Of a stretch of 8,144 nt of DNA, positions 1 through 5,290 are shown piece after piece (the first letter of the stretch is position 1; every line of letters starts with the position of its first letter). Below the pieces are notes generated by a model. The model saw only the letters and a list, made by a program, of their open reading frames with translations, was not told the origin of the DNA and did no database searches. This DNA is from an uncultured Atopobiaceae bacterium (GTDB lineage Bacteria; Actinomycetota; Coriobacteriia; Coriobacteriales; Atopobiaceae): positions 1 to 8,144 of the forward strand of contig CAAGLU010000377.1 in NCBI GenBank assembly GCA_900770865.1, given 5' to 3'. Position numbers and translations under genes: made by a program.

Positions 1-660
1 GGGCTCGCGGGCAACAACCTCGCGGCCCATCTTGGCGGCACGGGCGACCCAGGCACGCTTGTCCTCGATGGAGGCCTGGTCAAAGATGAGTGCCGAGAGA
101 AGCAGCATGCAGGAGTAGCTGCCCGTCATGGCAAAGCCCTTGTCGTTCGCGCGGGGAATGAGGAGGGTAAAGGCGCGCTCGTCGTTCTTGGACTCCTGGG
201 CGAGCTTGCCCTCGGGTGCGCAGGTCACGTTGAGGTAGAGAAGGTCCTTGGCAACCTGACCCACACGCTCATAGGCAGCCATGCTCTCGGGACTGTTGCC
301 GCTGCGCGCGAACGAGACCATGACCGTGGGGTCCTCGGGGCGCACGTAGTCGAGAGGAGCGCACACAACGTCCGTGGTGGCGACGGGCGCAAACTCAAAC
401 GCCTCGTTGTCGCCAACGCGACGCAGGTAGGGCACGAGCGTATCGCTCACATACGCAGAGGTACCAGCACCGCAGAAGATCACGCGGGTGCGGCGCTCGC
501 CACCAAGGGCGCGAGCCTTGGCGAGAAACTCCTCGATAGCCGGCAGATTGTCCTCATAGATCTTGAGGGTGTCCTCCCACAGGTCCGGCTGCTGCTTGAT
601 CTCCCTGGTGGTGATCTGCGCACCCATCGACGTGAGCGTTGCTTCATCCTTCTCGAACAT
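1..660 (-). CDS. agaS: AgaS-type SIS-domain sugar isomerase/deaminase, 3' end cut by window edge
   Basis: Cytoplasmic SIS-domain enzyme of the AgaS group, which converts galactosamine-6-phosphate to tagatose-6-phosphate with release of ammonia. The 220 residues present contain the AgaS hallmarks: FCGAGTSAYVSD at 62-73, the phosphosugar-binding SFARSGNSPES at 116-126, and DKGFAMTGSYSCM at 173-185. They line up with my recollection of E. coli AgaS (GAGTSAF, SFGRSGNSPES, DRGFAMTSS). Family members are about 385-400 residues, so roughly the second SIS domain lies off the left edge. The ATG at 660-658 is preceded on the minus strand by GAGAGGAG six bases upstream. It is the last visible gene of the PTS operon, 25 bases after the GntR gene. 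Its presence is the main reason for assigning the PTS to galactosamine or N-acetylgalactosamine. GlmS- or FrlB-like SIS enzymes are alternatives, but the motifs fit AgaS better. Confidence 0.9.
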   Translation of the reverse strand, partial: MFEKDEATLTSMGAQITTREIKQQPDLWEDTLKIYEDNLPAIEEFLAKARALGGERRTRVIFCGAGTSAYVSDTLVPYLRRVGDNEAFEFAPVATTDVVCAPLDYVRPEDPTVMVSFARSGNSPESMAAYERVGQVAKDLLYLNVTCAPEGKLAQESKNDERAFTLLIPRANDKGFAMTGSYSCMLLLSALIFDQASIEDKRAWVARAAKMGREVVAREP

Positions 661-685
661 GATCTTCTCCTCTCGGGGGCCTTCC

Positions 686-1414
686 CTAGCCCCGATAGTG
701 TGAAACCTTGTATCTGAACTGGTCGGCTCGAGCAACGCTTCTGGTGTACTCGATTGCCGTGTTCTTCACGTTGAAGGTAGTGCGATAGAGCTTGAGCACG
801 GGTGCCGCCTCGCTAATGCCGAGCAGCTCCGCGTCGTCCTTGCGAGCAACGCTCGCGCAGAACTCCTCCTCGGCCACGCGAATGGTCTCGTGGTAGACCT
901 TCTCAACGATGTCGTAGAGGGGCTGGTTCTCGACATCCGTACGAGTAAGGCCGAGAAACTCAGACGCAGGAAGATACGTGCGCTCGACCATCATCGGGAT
1001 GCCGTCTGCGATGCGCAGGCGCTTCATGCGAATCACATGGTCGCCAATGCGAAGCCCCAGGCATGCGGCGATGTGCTTGGGCGCCTCCCTGGTGTCAAAC
1101 TCGAGGACAACCGTGCTGGGAACCCTCCCCATGTTCTTCATCTGCTCGGTGAAGCTGTAGGTCCCCATGAGGTTCGTAGCCTCACGCACCGAGTCCGAGA
1201 CAAAGGTGCCGCGCCCATGCTGCCTGGTGACAAGCCCCTGCCGCTCGAGCTCCGCGAGAGCCAGTCGCACGGTCGTACGCGAGAGACCGTACGTCTCGCA
1301 GAGCTCTCGCTCGGAGGGAAGCATGTCGCCGGGGCCCATCTCGTTTTCGATCTTCTCGTGAAGGAGGTCGACGAGCTGGTCATAGAGCGGCTGCTTTCGC
1401 GAGATGGGGGTCAT
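686..1414 (-). CDS. GntR/HutC-family transcriptional regulator (UTRA effector domain)
   Basis: DNA-binding repressor or activator of 242 residues, the usual length for the HutC subfamily. Residues 8-73 form the GntR winged helix: PLYDQLVDLLHEKI, then MLPSERELCETYGLSRTTVR, then LERQGLVTRQHGRGTFV. Residues of about 95-235 form a UTRA sugar-phosphate-binding domain (VIRMKRLRIADGIPMMVERTYLP, ending with RTTFNVKNTAIEYTRS). The ATG at 1414-1412 was chosen because MTPISRKQPLYDQL is the normal HutC N-terminus. Its ribosome site is weak (AGGACGGTGAAG). The open frame continues upstream to 1699, but that part is low-complexity sequence antisense to nothing conserved and overlaps IID. The gene sits between IID and agaS in the same orientation. 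UTRA regulators of amino-sugar genes (NagR, DasR) bind ACTGGTCTAGACCACT-like sites, and two similar sites lie upstream of the operon. I infer that this protein binds them and senses a phosphorylated amino sugar or tagatose phosphate. Confidence 0.92.
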   Translation of the reverse strand: MTPISRKQPLYDQLVDLLHEKIENEMGPGDMLPSERELCETYGLSRTTVRLALAELERQGLVTRQHGRGTFVSDSVREATNLMGTYSFTEQMKNMGRVPSTVVLEFDTREAPKHIAACLGLRIGDHVIRMKRLRIADGIPMMVERTYLPASEFLGLTRTDVENQPLYDIVEKVYHETIRVAEEEFCASVARKDDAELLGISEAAPVLKLYRTTFNVKNTAIEYTRSVARADQFRYKVSHYRG

Positions 1415-1516
1415 GTCTTCACCGTCCTGAAAAAGGCGCGAGCACGCGTAAGCGTACCCGCGCCGCCTGTTGCCATAGAGCCTGCTGCGCACGCGTGCCG
1501 GATTGGGTTCCGGGCA

Positions 1517-1540
1517 CCCGGAGCGGCGGAGCGCCCCGGG
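1517..1540 (-). other. Hairpin in the IID-gntR gap
   Basis: In the operon's sense the arms are CCCGGGGCG and CGCTCCGGG (9 bp with one G-U pair) around a 6-base loop. It begins about 20 bases past the IID stop. The following minus-strand sequence is not U-rich, so it is not a standard intrinsic terminator. A smaller competing pairing, CCGGG/CCCGG at 1510-1521, shares one arm. It may protect the upstream PTS message from 3' decay or partly attenuate expression of gntR and agaS. I found no convincing promoter for gntR in the 145-base gap. Confidence 0.5.
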
Positions 1541-1559
1541 TACGCAGCAATTGTAGGGC

Positions 1560-2660
1560 TTAGCCCCAGATGCTCGGCCAAATACCGAAGCCGGCACCAA
1601 CAATACCGATGATGAGCACGAGAACAATACCCTTGATGGGGGTGAAGTTCTTCTTGGAGAACAGGTAGTACAGGAGCATGACCAGCGCGAGCGGGACAAG
1701 CTTGGGGCAGATGCTGTCGAGGATCTTGGCGATGTCGACGGTAACGGGCGTGGTGACGGTCTCCATGTAGGTGACCTCGCTCATGCCGTTGCCAAGGTCG
1801 GTGGCGCCAGCGGTGACGGCATTGCCGTCGGCATCGGTGGTGGCCAGCGGGTTGCCGGAGGCGTCAACCATGCCGGAGAGCGTGGTGCCATCGGTGTCCT
1901 TGGAGATGACCTCGAACTTGCTCACGTCCTCAGTGGGGACGGTCGCGGTGTGCGCAACGTAGGCCTGGGTGGAGCCGTTGGGAATCGTGAGGTTGATCTG
2001 CGTGCCGCCCATGGTGACGGTAAGGCAGCCAACGACGAAGACGCCGAGGATGGAGGCCGCACGGGTGAACGCCTTCATGTGCTCCATGAGGGAGTCAAGC
2101 GCGTTCATGCCCATCTTGTAGGACCAGTTCATGAGACCAAAGCGAAGCGCGAACTGGATAATGTTGAAGACGATCAGGAACAGGATGGGGCCAAAGATGT
2201 TGCCTGCGATAGCCATGTTCGAGGTGATGCCGGCCAGAATAGGCACGAGGGTCATCCAGAAGATGGCGTCGCCGATGCCGCCTAGCGGGCCCATGAGGGA
2301 GACGCGGACGGCGCGGATGGTGGGGATGTCAACCTTCTTCTGCTCCATGGACAGGATGATGCCCATGGCGAAGGTGACGAGGAACGGGTGGATGTTGAAG
2401 AACTCCATGTTGTGGGTCATCGAGAGCGCGAGATCTTCCTTGTTATCCGCGTGAATCTTCTCGAGACCGGGAAGGATGGAGTAGAGCCAGCCTGCGGACT
2501 GCATGCGCTCGTAGTTGAAGGACGCCTGCAGGAAGCAGGAACGCCACGCCATCTTGTTGAGCGTCTTCTGGTCCAGATCAGGGGCGGGCGTGAGGTTCTG
2601 GTAGTGAGTCACACCCTCAAAACGGTTGACGGTCTGAGCAGTCGTCTCGTTAGATGCCAT
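1560..2660 (-). CDS. Mannose-family PTS membrane subunit IID with a large polar insertion
   Basis: Integral membrane subunit that, with IIC, forms the sugar channel of a mannose/sorbose/N-acetylgalactosamine-type PTS. The protein has 366 residues, against about 265-305 in typical IID proteins. Typical IID features are SFNYERMQSAGW (47-58), MTHNMEFFNIHPF (81-93), the glycine-rich GPLGGIGDAIFW (124-135), and hydrophobic segments at about 138-176 and 203-217, with C-terminal segments at about 320-334 and 343-360. The extra length is a polar Thr/Asp/Gly-rich stretch of roughly residues 222-310 (DNA about 1731-1997) between the membrane segments, expected outside the membrane. The ATG at 2660-2658 has GGAGGT seven bases upstream on the minus strand. 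It overlaps the end of IIC by 11 bases, which fits translational coupling. The open frame upstream of this ATG is within the IIC tail and is not used. The family call is secure; the sugar is inferred from agaS and the IIB subunit. Confidence 0.95.
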   Translation of the reverse strand: MASNETTAQTVNRFEGVTHYQNLTPAPDLDQKTLNKMAWRSCFLQASFNYERMQSAGWLYSILPGLEKIHADNKEDLALSMTHNMEFFNIHPFLVTFAMGIILSMEQKKVDIPTIRAVRVSLMGPLGGIGDAIFWMTLVPILAGITSNMAIAGNIFGPILFLIVFNIIQFALRFGLMNWSYKMGMNALDSLMEHMKAFTRAASILGVFVVGCLTVTMGGTQINLTIPNGSTQAYVAHTATVPTEDVSKFEVISKDTDGTTLSGMVDASGNPLATTDADGNAVTAGATDLGNGMSEVTYMETVTTPVTVDIAKILDSICPKLVPLALVMLLYYLFSKKNFTPIKGIVLVLIIGIVGAGFGIWPSIWG

Positions 2661-3459
2661 CTTCCTCACCTCCGTCGGTGTCAGCAGCAACGGCAACGGA
2701 ACCCTTGAGCTCGGTGTTCTGCTGGTAGTCCCAGTACGCGAAGCCAAAGCCGATGAGAGCCAGGATCAGCAGGGCCGGGGTCGCCAGGCTGGAGATGCCG
2801 GAAACGATGATTGCAAGGCCAAAGCCCATGAAGTAGAAGCCCCACATGTCGCGGTTCATCATGAACTTGAGCAGGATTGCGAAGCCGACGAAGCGCATCA
2901 TGCCACCGGCAGCAGAGAGACCATTGCTCAGCCACTGGGGGATGGCGGCGACGACAGCAGCGCCGACGGCCTGGCCGCCGATGAAGAACAGGGTGACGAC
3001 GACGCCAAAGATGAGACCGAGCAGGCACATCGAGAGGTAGTTGATGCGCTCGATGCCCTTGGGGTTAGCCTCGGCGGCGTACTGGTCGCACTTGGACATG
3101 AGCGGCGACATAATCGTGAAGATCAGGGTGACGCCGTACTGGCCAAGCAGGGAGAACGGAATAGCGGTAGCGACGGCAGCGTTCGGGTCAAGGTTGAGGG
3201 TAATTGCCAGAATGGCTGCCATGATGCCACCGACGACCGCGTTAGGCGGCTGGGCACCTCCGATTGGCATGTTACCAATCGTCATGAGCTGGTACGTGCC
3301 ACCAACGATGAGGCCGGTCTGCACGTCGCCAAGGATGAGGCCGATCACCATGCCGGTGACGATCGGCTGATACAGAGACTCGAGGAAGCTGAACTGGTCG
3401 ATAGCCGCGATGAACGTGACGATGAAGACCAAGATCACCTGGAGAGCTGAGTATTCCAT
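2650..3459 (-). CDS. Mannose-family PTS membrane subunit IIC
   Basis: Membrane permease subunit of 269 residues, normal for the EIIC-Man/Sor/Aga family. It is hydrophobic throughout, with an N-terminal VFIVTFIAAIDQFSFLESLY (11-30) and PIVTGMVIGLILGD (32-45). The family's conserved loop reads GGTYQLMTIGNMPIGGAQPP (53-72) and is followed by NAVVGG. Further membrane segments lie at about 95-118, 142-174 and 186-240. The C-terminus (about 250-269) is a soluble acidic tail ending DTDGGEEDGI. The ATG at 3459-3457 is supported by AAAGGAGG seven bases upstream, while the longer open frame to 3555 has no ribosome site and crosses an intergenic hairpin. The stop lies inside the start of IID, so IIC and IID are probably made in a fixed ratio, as expected for subunits of one complex. 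Confidence 0.95.
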   Translation of the reverse strand: MEYSALQVILVFIVTFIAAIDQFSFLESLYQPIVTGMVIGLILGDVQTGLIVGGTYQLMTIGNMPIGGAQPPNAVVGGIMAAILAITLNLDPNAAVATAIPFSLLGQYGVTLIFTIMSPLMSKCDQYAAEANPKGIERINYLSMCLLGLIFGVVVTLFFIGGQAVGAAVVAAIPQWLSNGLSAAGGMMRFVGFAILLKFMMNRDMWGFYFMGFGLAIIVSGISSLATPALLILALIGFGFAYWDYQQNTELKGSVAVAADTDGGEEDGI

Positions 3460-3524
3460 CCTTGTTCCTCCTTTCCTATGGTTCCTAGTACCACGTGCCA
3501 CGGATAGAGATAGAGCTATCGTCA

Positions 3525-3545
3525 GCACCCGTCCCTCACGGGTGC
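3525..3545 (-). other. Intercistronic hairpin between IIB and IIC
   Basis: Perfect 8-bp inverted repeat, GCACCCGT and ACGGGTGC, with a 5-base loop, in the 125-base gap between IIB and IIC. No U-run follows it on the minus strand, so it is more likely an mRNA processing or stability element than a terminator. The gap otherwise holds only the strong IIC ribosome site near 3466-3473. Confidence 0.5.
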
Positions 3546-3584
3546 GCACGACCAAACTAAGTTGTTGCGAAAAGCGCTAGGGGG

Positions 3585-4067
3585 TTACTCGAAGAGCTTC
3601 GACGTAGGCTCGACCGGCGTGCTGGGCACGCGCTGGATCGAGAGCTCCACACCCGCGTCCTGAAGCGCACGGAAGGCAGCAACGTCCTCGTCGTTCACAG
3701 CCACAGAGGTTGCTACCTGGCGCTTGCCCTCGGACATGTGCATGTTGCCAATGTTGAGCTTCTTGATGGGCACGCCACCCTTGACCAGGCGCAGCGCATC
3801 CTCGGGATTCTCGACGATAAGGAAGATGTGCTGACGGGCAGCGGCCTTGTGGATGACATCGATGGTCTTCTGGACGGAGAAGTACCTGGTGGCAACGCCC
3901 TGTGGGGCAGCCATGTCCATGAGCTTCTGGCGCATCTTGTTGCTGGCGACGTCGTCGTTGGCAACAAGGATCAGGTTCGCGCCAATGGTGCTCGTCCACT
4001 GGGTGGCAACCTGGCCGTGAATCAGGCGGTTGTCAATCCTGGTAAGAAGAATGTTGGGCTCAGCCAT
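3585..4067 (-). CDS. Mannose-family PTS phosphotransfer subunit IIB, N-acetylgalactosamine-like
   Basis: Cytoplasmic IIB protein of 160 residues. It takes phosphate from IIA on a histidine and gives it to the incoming sugar at IIC/IID. The active-site motif LTRIDNRLIHGQVATQW occupies residues 8-24, with the phospho-accepting His at 17. Then come NLILVANDDVA (31-41), YFSVQKTIDVIHKAAARQ (62-79) and LVKGGVPIKKLNIGNMH (94-110). The NIGNMH...GKRQ segment and the GANLILVAND stretch resemble E. coli AgaV/AgaB more than mannose IIB proteins, which normally read NVGGM there. This supports a galactosamine-type substrate, from memory of those sequences only. The ATG at 4067-4065 has AAAGGGG eight bases upstream. 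Here IIA and IIB are separate polypeptides, as in Aga systems and unlike the fused ManX of E. coli. Confidence 0.94.
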   Translation of the reverse strand: MAEPNILLTRIDNRLIHGQVATQWTSTIGANLILVANDDVASNKMRQKLMDMAAPQGVATRYFSVQKTIDVIHKAAARQHIFLIVENPEDALRLVKGGVPIKKLNIGNMHMSEGKRQVATSVAVNDEDVAAFRALQDAGVELSIQRVPSTPVEPTSKLFE

Positions 4068-4088
4068 GCTTGCTTCCCCTTTCTCGTT

Positions 4089-4111
4089 CTCGCCCGCGTT
4101 TGTGGGGCGAG
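4089..4111 (-). other. Intercistronic hairpin between the YajC-like gene and IIB
   Basis: Perfect 7-bp inverted repeat CTCGCCC/GGGCGAG with a 9-base loop in the 93-base gap upstream of IIB. In the operon's sense no U-run follows; the next bases lead into the IIB ribosome site. On the plus strand it is followed by GCTTTTCCTTCTT, so it could act as a terminator for antisense transcription from the left. Either role, or simple message stabilisation, is inference. Confidence 0.45.
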
Positions 4112-4160
4112 GCTTTTCCTTCTTGACTGCAGACGGACGAACTTGCTGTGCTAGCGTGCG

Positions 4161-4445
4161 TTACTTCTTTGAGATCTCCTGGATCGCGTACCTCGAGACC
4201 TCGATGACCGCTCCGGACTTAACCTCTACGTCGCAGGTCTCCTCGCCGACGCGGACGAGCTTGCCAAAGAGACCGCCGGCAAAGGCAACGCGCTGGCCAA
4301 CCTTGAGGTTGGCGTGGAGCTCTGCGAAGTAGGCCTTCTGCTTGTTTGCCTTCACCGCGCTGTAAATCGCATAGACAACGCCCATGATGGCGATGAGAAT
4401 GAGCAGCGCCGTACAGGCGGCAAGTACGTTCTGCCAGAAGTCCAT
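4161..4445 (-). CDS. Small YajC-like single-span membrane protein encoded within the PTS operon
   Basis: Protein of 94 residues with one N-terminal membrane segment (about 6-31, LALIV-rich: ACTALLILIAIMGVVYAIY) followed by a basic stretch (AVKANKQKAYF, 30-40). A small soluble domain at 41-91 includes LKVGQRVAFAGGLFGKLVRV (47-66) and the closing VSRYAIQEI (83-91). The GQRV...GGLFGK pattern matches the YajC fold (in YajC roughly GDEVLTNGGLVGRV), the accessory subunit of the SecDF-YajC translocase. Its ATG overlaps the IIA stop in a TAATG, and there is no good ribosome site, so it is probably translated by termination-reinitiation after IIA. Housekeeping yajC normally sits with secD/secF/tgt, so this is likely a dedicated paralogue. 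YajC-like genes beside mannose-family PTS genes are known, to my recollection, in the streptococcal hyaluronate-PTS cluster. A role in assembling or tuning the IIC/IID complex is a guess. Confidence 0.8.
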   Translation of the reverse strand: MDFWQNVLAACTALLILIAIMGVVYAIYSAVKANKQKAYFAELHANLKVGQRVAFAGGLFGKLVRVGEETCDVEVKSGAVIEVSRYAIQEISKK

Positions 4446-4882
4446 TACAGGCCCAGATCGTCGGAGTCAGAGTCAGACTCGTCGTCAACGGTGAGAACCA
4501 TGTGGACAACGCCCTGCTTGCCGGCCTCAACGGCGCAGTCGAGAAGCTCCTGCGTGGTGGACTCGGGCGTGCGGGTGGTGAGGACCTCGAGGAGCATGGG
4601 CAGATTGGTGCCGGCGACGACCTCGACGCCAGGTGCAACCTGGGTGTTCATCATTGCCTGGTTGAACGGGGTGCCACCCATGAGGTCGCAGAAGACAATC
4701 ACGCCGTCATTGCGCTCGGCGGATGCGGCAATGGCGTCTGCCAGCTTCTGGGGGAACTCGCCTGCCTCGTCCTCGTGGAACGGCACGACGTCAAACTCCT
4801 CCTGCGGGCCAGCGATCATCTTGACCGAGCTTTCGAGACCAACGGAGAAGTCTCCGTGACCAGTGAGCACAAATCCAACCAT
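4445..4882 (-). CDS. Mannose-family PTS phosphotransfer subunit IIA
   Basis: Cytoplasmic IIA protein of 145 residues that accepts phosphate from HPr and passes it to IIB. It opens MVGFVLTGHGDFSVGL, placing the phospho-accepting His at residue 9, equivalent to His10 of E. coli ManX. The second family motif is GVIVFCDLMGGTPFNQAMM (60-78), followed by VEVVAGTNLPMLLE (87-100). The C-terminus is a Ser/Asp-rich acidic tail (about 132-142, DDESDSDSDD). Two ATGs are possible. The one at 4882-4880 is preferred because AGGAGG then lies six bases upstream, whereas the ATG at 4888 abuts it directly; the preferred start also matches the family N-terminus. It is the first gene of the leftward operon, and its stop overlaps the start of the YajC-like gene. 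Confidence 0.95.
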   Translation of the reverse strand: MVGFVLTGHGDFSVGLESSVKMIAGPQEEFDVVPFHEDEAGEFPQKLADAIAASAERNDGVIVFCDLMGGTPFNQAMMNTQVAPGVEVVAGTNLPMLLEVLTTRTPESTTQELLDCAVEAGKQGVVHMVLTVDDESDSDSDDLGL

Positions 4883-4936
4883 GCACATCCTCCTCTGACG
4901 GGATCTTCATCACGCCACTTAGGCTAGAAGACTTTT

Positions 4937-4958
4937 GGTTCCAACAAGGAACCTTTTT
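4937..4958 (+). other. GGTTCC/GGAACC hairpin with a T-run, PTS operon leader side
   Basis: Perfect 6-bp inverted repeat GGTTCC-AACAA-GGAACC (4937-4953) followed on the plus strand by five T. In the plus direction this is the shape of a small intrinsic terminator that could stop antisense transcription before the kinase promoter. In the operon's direction it would form a leader hairpin about 55 bases upstream of the IIA start. It overlaps TTGGTTCCAA (4935-4944), so it could equally be a protein-binding site. The function is undecided. Confidence 0.4.
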
Positions 4959-4983
4959 GTTACGCCCGTCGTGCTACTCGGTT

Positions 4984-4999
4984 ACTGGTTATTACCACG
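4984..4999. promoter_or_regulatory. Putative GntR/HutC-type operator, site 1
   Basis: The sequence ACTGGTTATTACCACG contains TGGT-TATT-ACCA (4986-4997). It agrees with the DasR/NagR-type consensus ACTGGTCTAGACCACT at the ACTGGT and ACCAC arms and differs mainly in the centre. It lies about 105 bases upstream of the IIA start, consistent with control of the PTS operon. The likely ligand is the GntR/HutC protein encoded in that operon. Confidence 0.6.
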
Positions 5000-5052
5000 T
5001 TTCAACTAACGTCACTTTACAAGACCTTCGCAATTAGTCCAGAGAAAACTGG

Positions 5053-5263
5053 GTTATTCTTTGCTGCATGCCGTTTACGGTTAAATTCATATCGGTCACG
5101 GCACGTTATCGCAGGTAGTGGTACTAATTTGAAAATACCAGCATGTCTTGACAGATAAATTCTCGCATAGATGTCGTAGATTTCTGGTATATCCAGTGGT
5201 TGTTACCAACAGACAAACTAACCTTTGTCGGAGTTATTCTTTCAGGAACTGGTATCTAATTTG
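5053..5263 (+). repeat. Two pairs of short direct repeats in the divergent region
   Basis: GTTATTCTTT occurs at 5053-5062 and 5233-5242, exactly 180 bases apart. TGGTACTAATTTG at 5119-5131 recurs as TGGTATCTAATTTG at 5250-5263, with one inserted base. The second copy of each lies just upstream of the kinase. They may be extra regulator half-sites or chance similarity in A/T-rich DNA. The feature spans from the first copy to the last and includes unrelated sequence between. Confidence 0.35.
5195..5210. promoter_or_regulatory. Putative GntR/HutC-type operator, site 2
   Basis: AGTGGTTGTTACCAAC contains TGGT-TGTT-ACCA (5197-5208), differing from site 1 by one central base. It lies 81-96 bases upstream of the kinase start, so one regulator could control both divergent units. 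The neighbouring CTGGTATATCCAG (5184-5196) is another imperfect palindrome that overlaps its left edge. Confidence 0.55.
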
Positions 5264-5290
5264 CACCCCAGAATTGCAAGGAGGAGCATC

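Larger units (their letters stand above)
4883..5290. promoter_or_regulatory. Divergent A/T-rich control region between the PTS operon and the kinase
   Basis: 408 bases without a credible gene, clearly richer in A/T than the flanking genes. It must hold the promoters for both the leftward operon and the rightward kinase. A perfect plus-strand -35 hexamer TTGACA lies at 5148-5153, but the sequence 16-18 bases downstream (ATGTCG region) is a poor -10. TCTAAT at 5255-5260 resembles a -10 and would start transcription just before the kinase ribosome site, but lacks a good -35. I could not place the leftward promoter with confidence. Also present are two TGGT-N4-ACCA palindromes, a small hairpin with a T-run, the short palindrome CCGTTTACGG at 5071-5080, and two pairs of direct repeats. 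Confidence 0.75.

Noticed and set aside
676..693. GGGGC/GCCCC hairpin across the GntR stop codon
   Set aside because: Only five pairs with an eight-base loop in GC-rich sequence; chance is sufficient.
890..1612. Plus-strand open frame of 240 codons antisense to the GntR gene
   Set aside because: Antisense shadow of a high-GC gene. It covers the well-conserved GntR/UTRA protein, has no ribosome site and no recognisable domain.
4883..4888. Upstream ATG for IIA at 4888
   Set aside because: It directly abuts the AGGAGG, leaving no spacing, and would add two residues before the conserved family start.
5148..5176. Consensus plus-strand promoter built on TTGACA at 5148-5153
   Set aside because: The -35 is perfect, but no acceptable -10 lies 16-19 bases downstream, so I did not annotate it as a promoter.
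5225..5290. Extended TTG start for the kinase
   Set aside because: No ribosome site before it, and the added 22 residues do not resemble the PfkB N-terminus. The GTG at 5291 has an ideal AAGGAGG.
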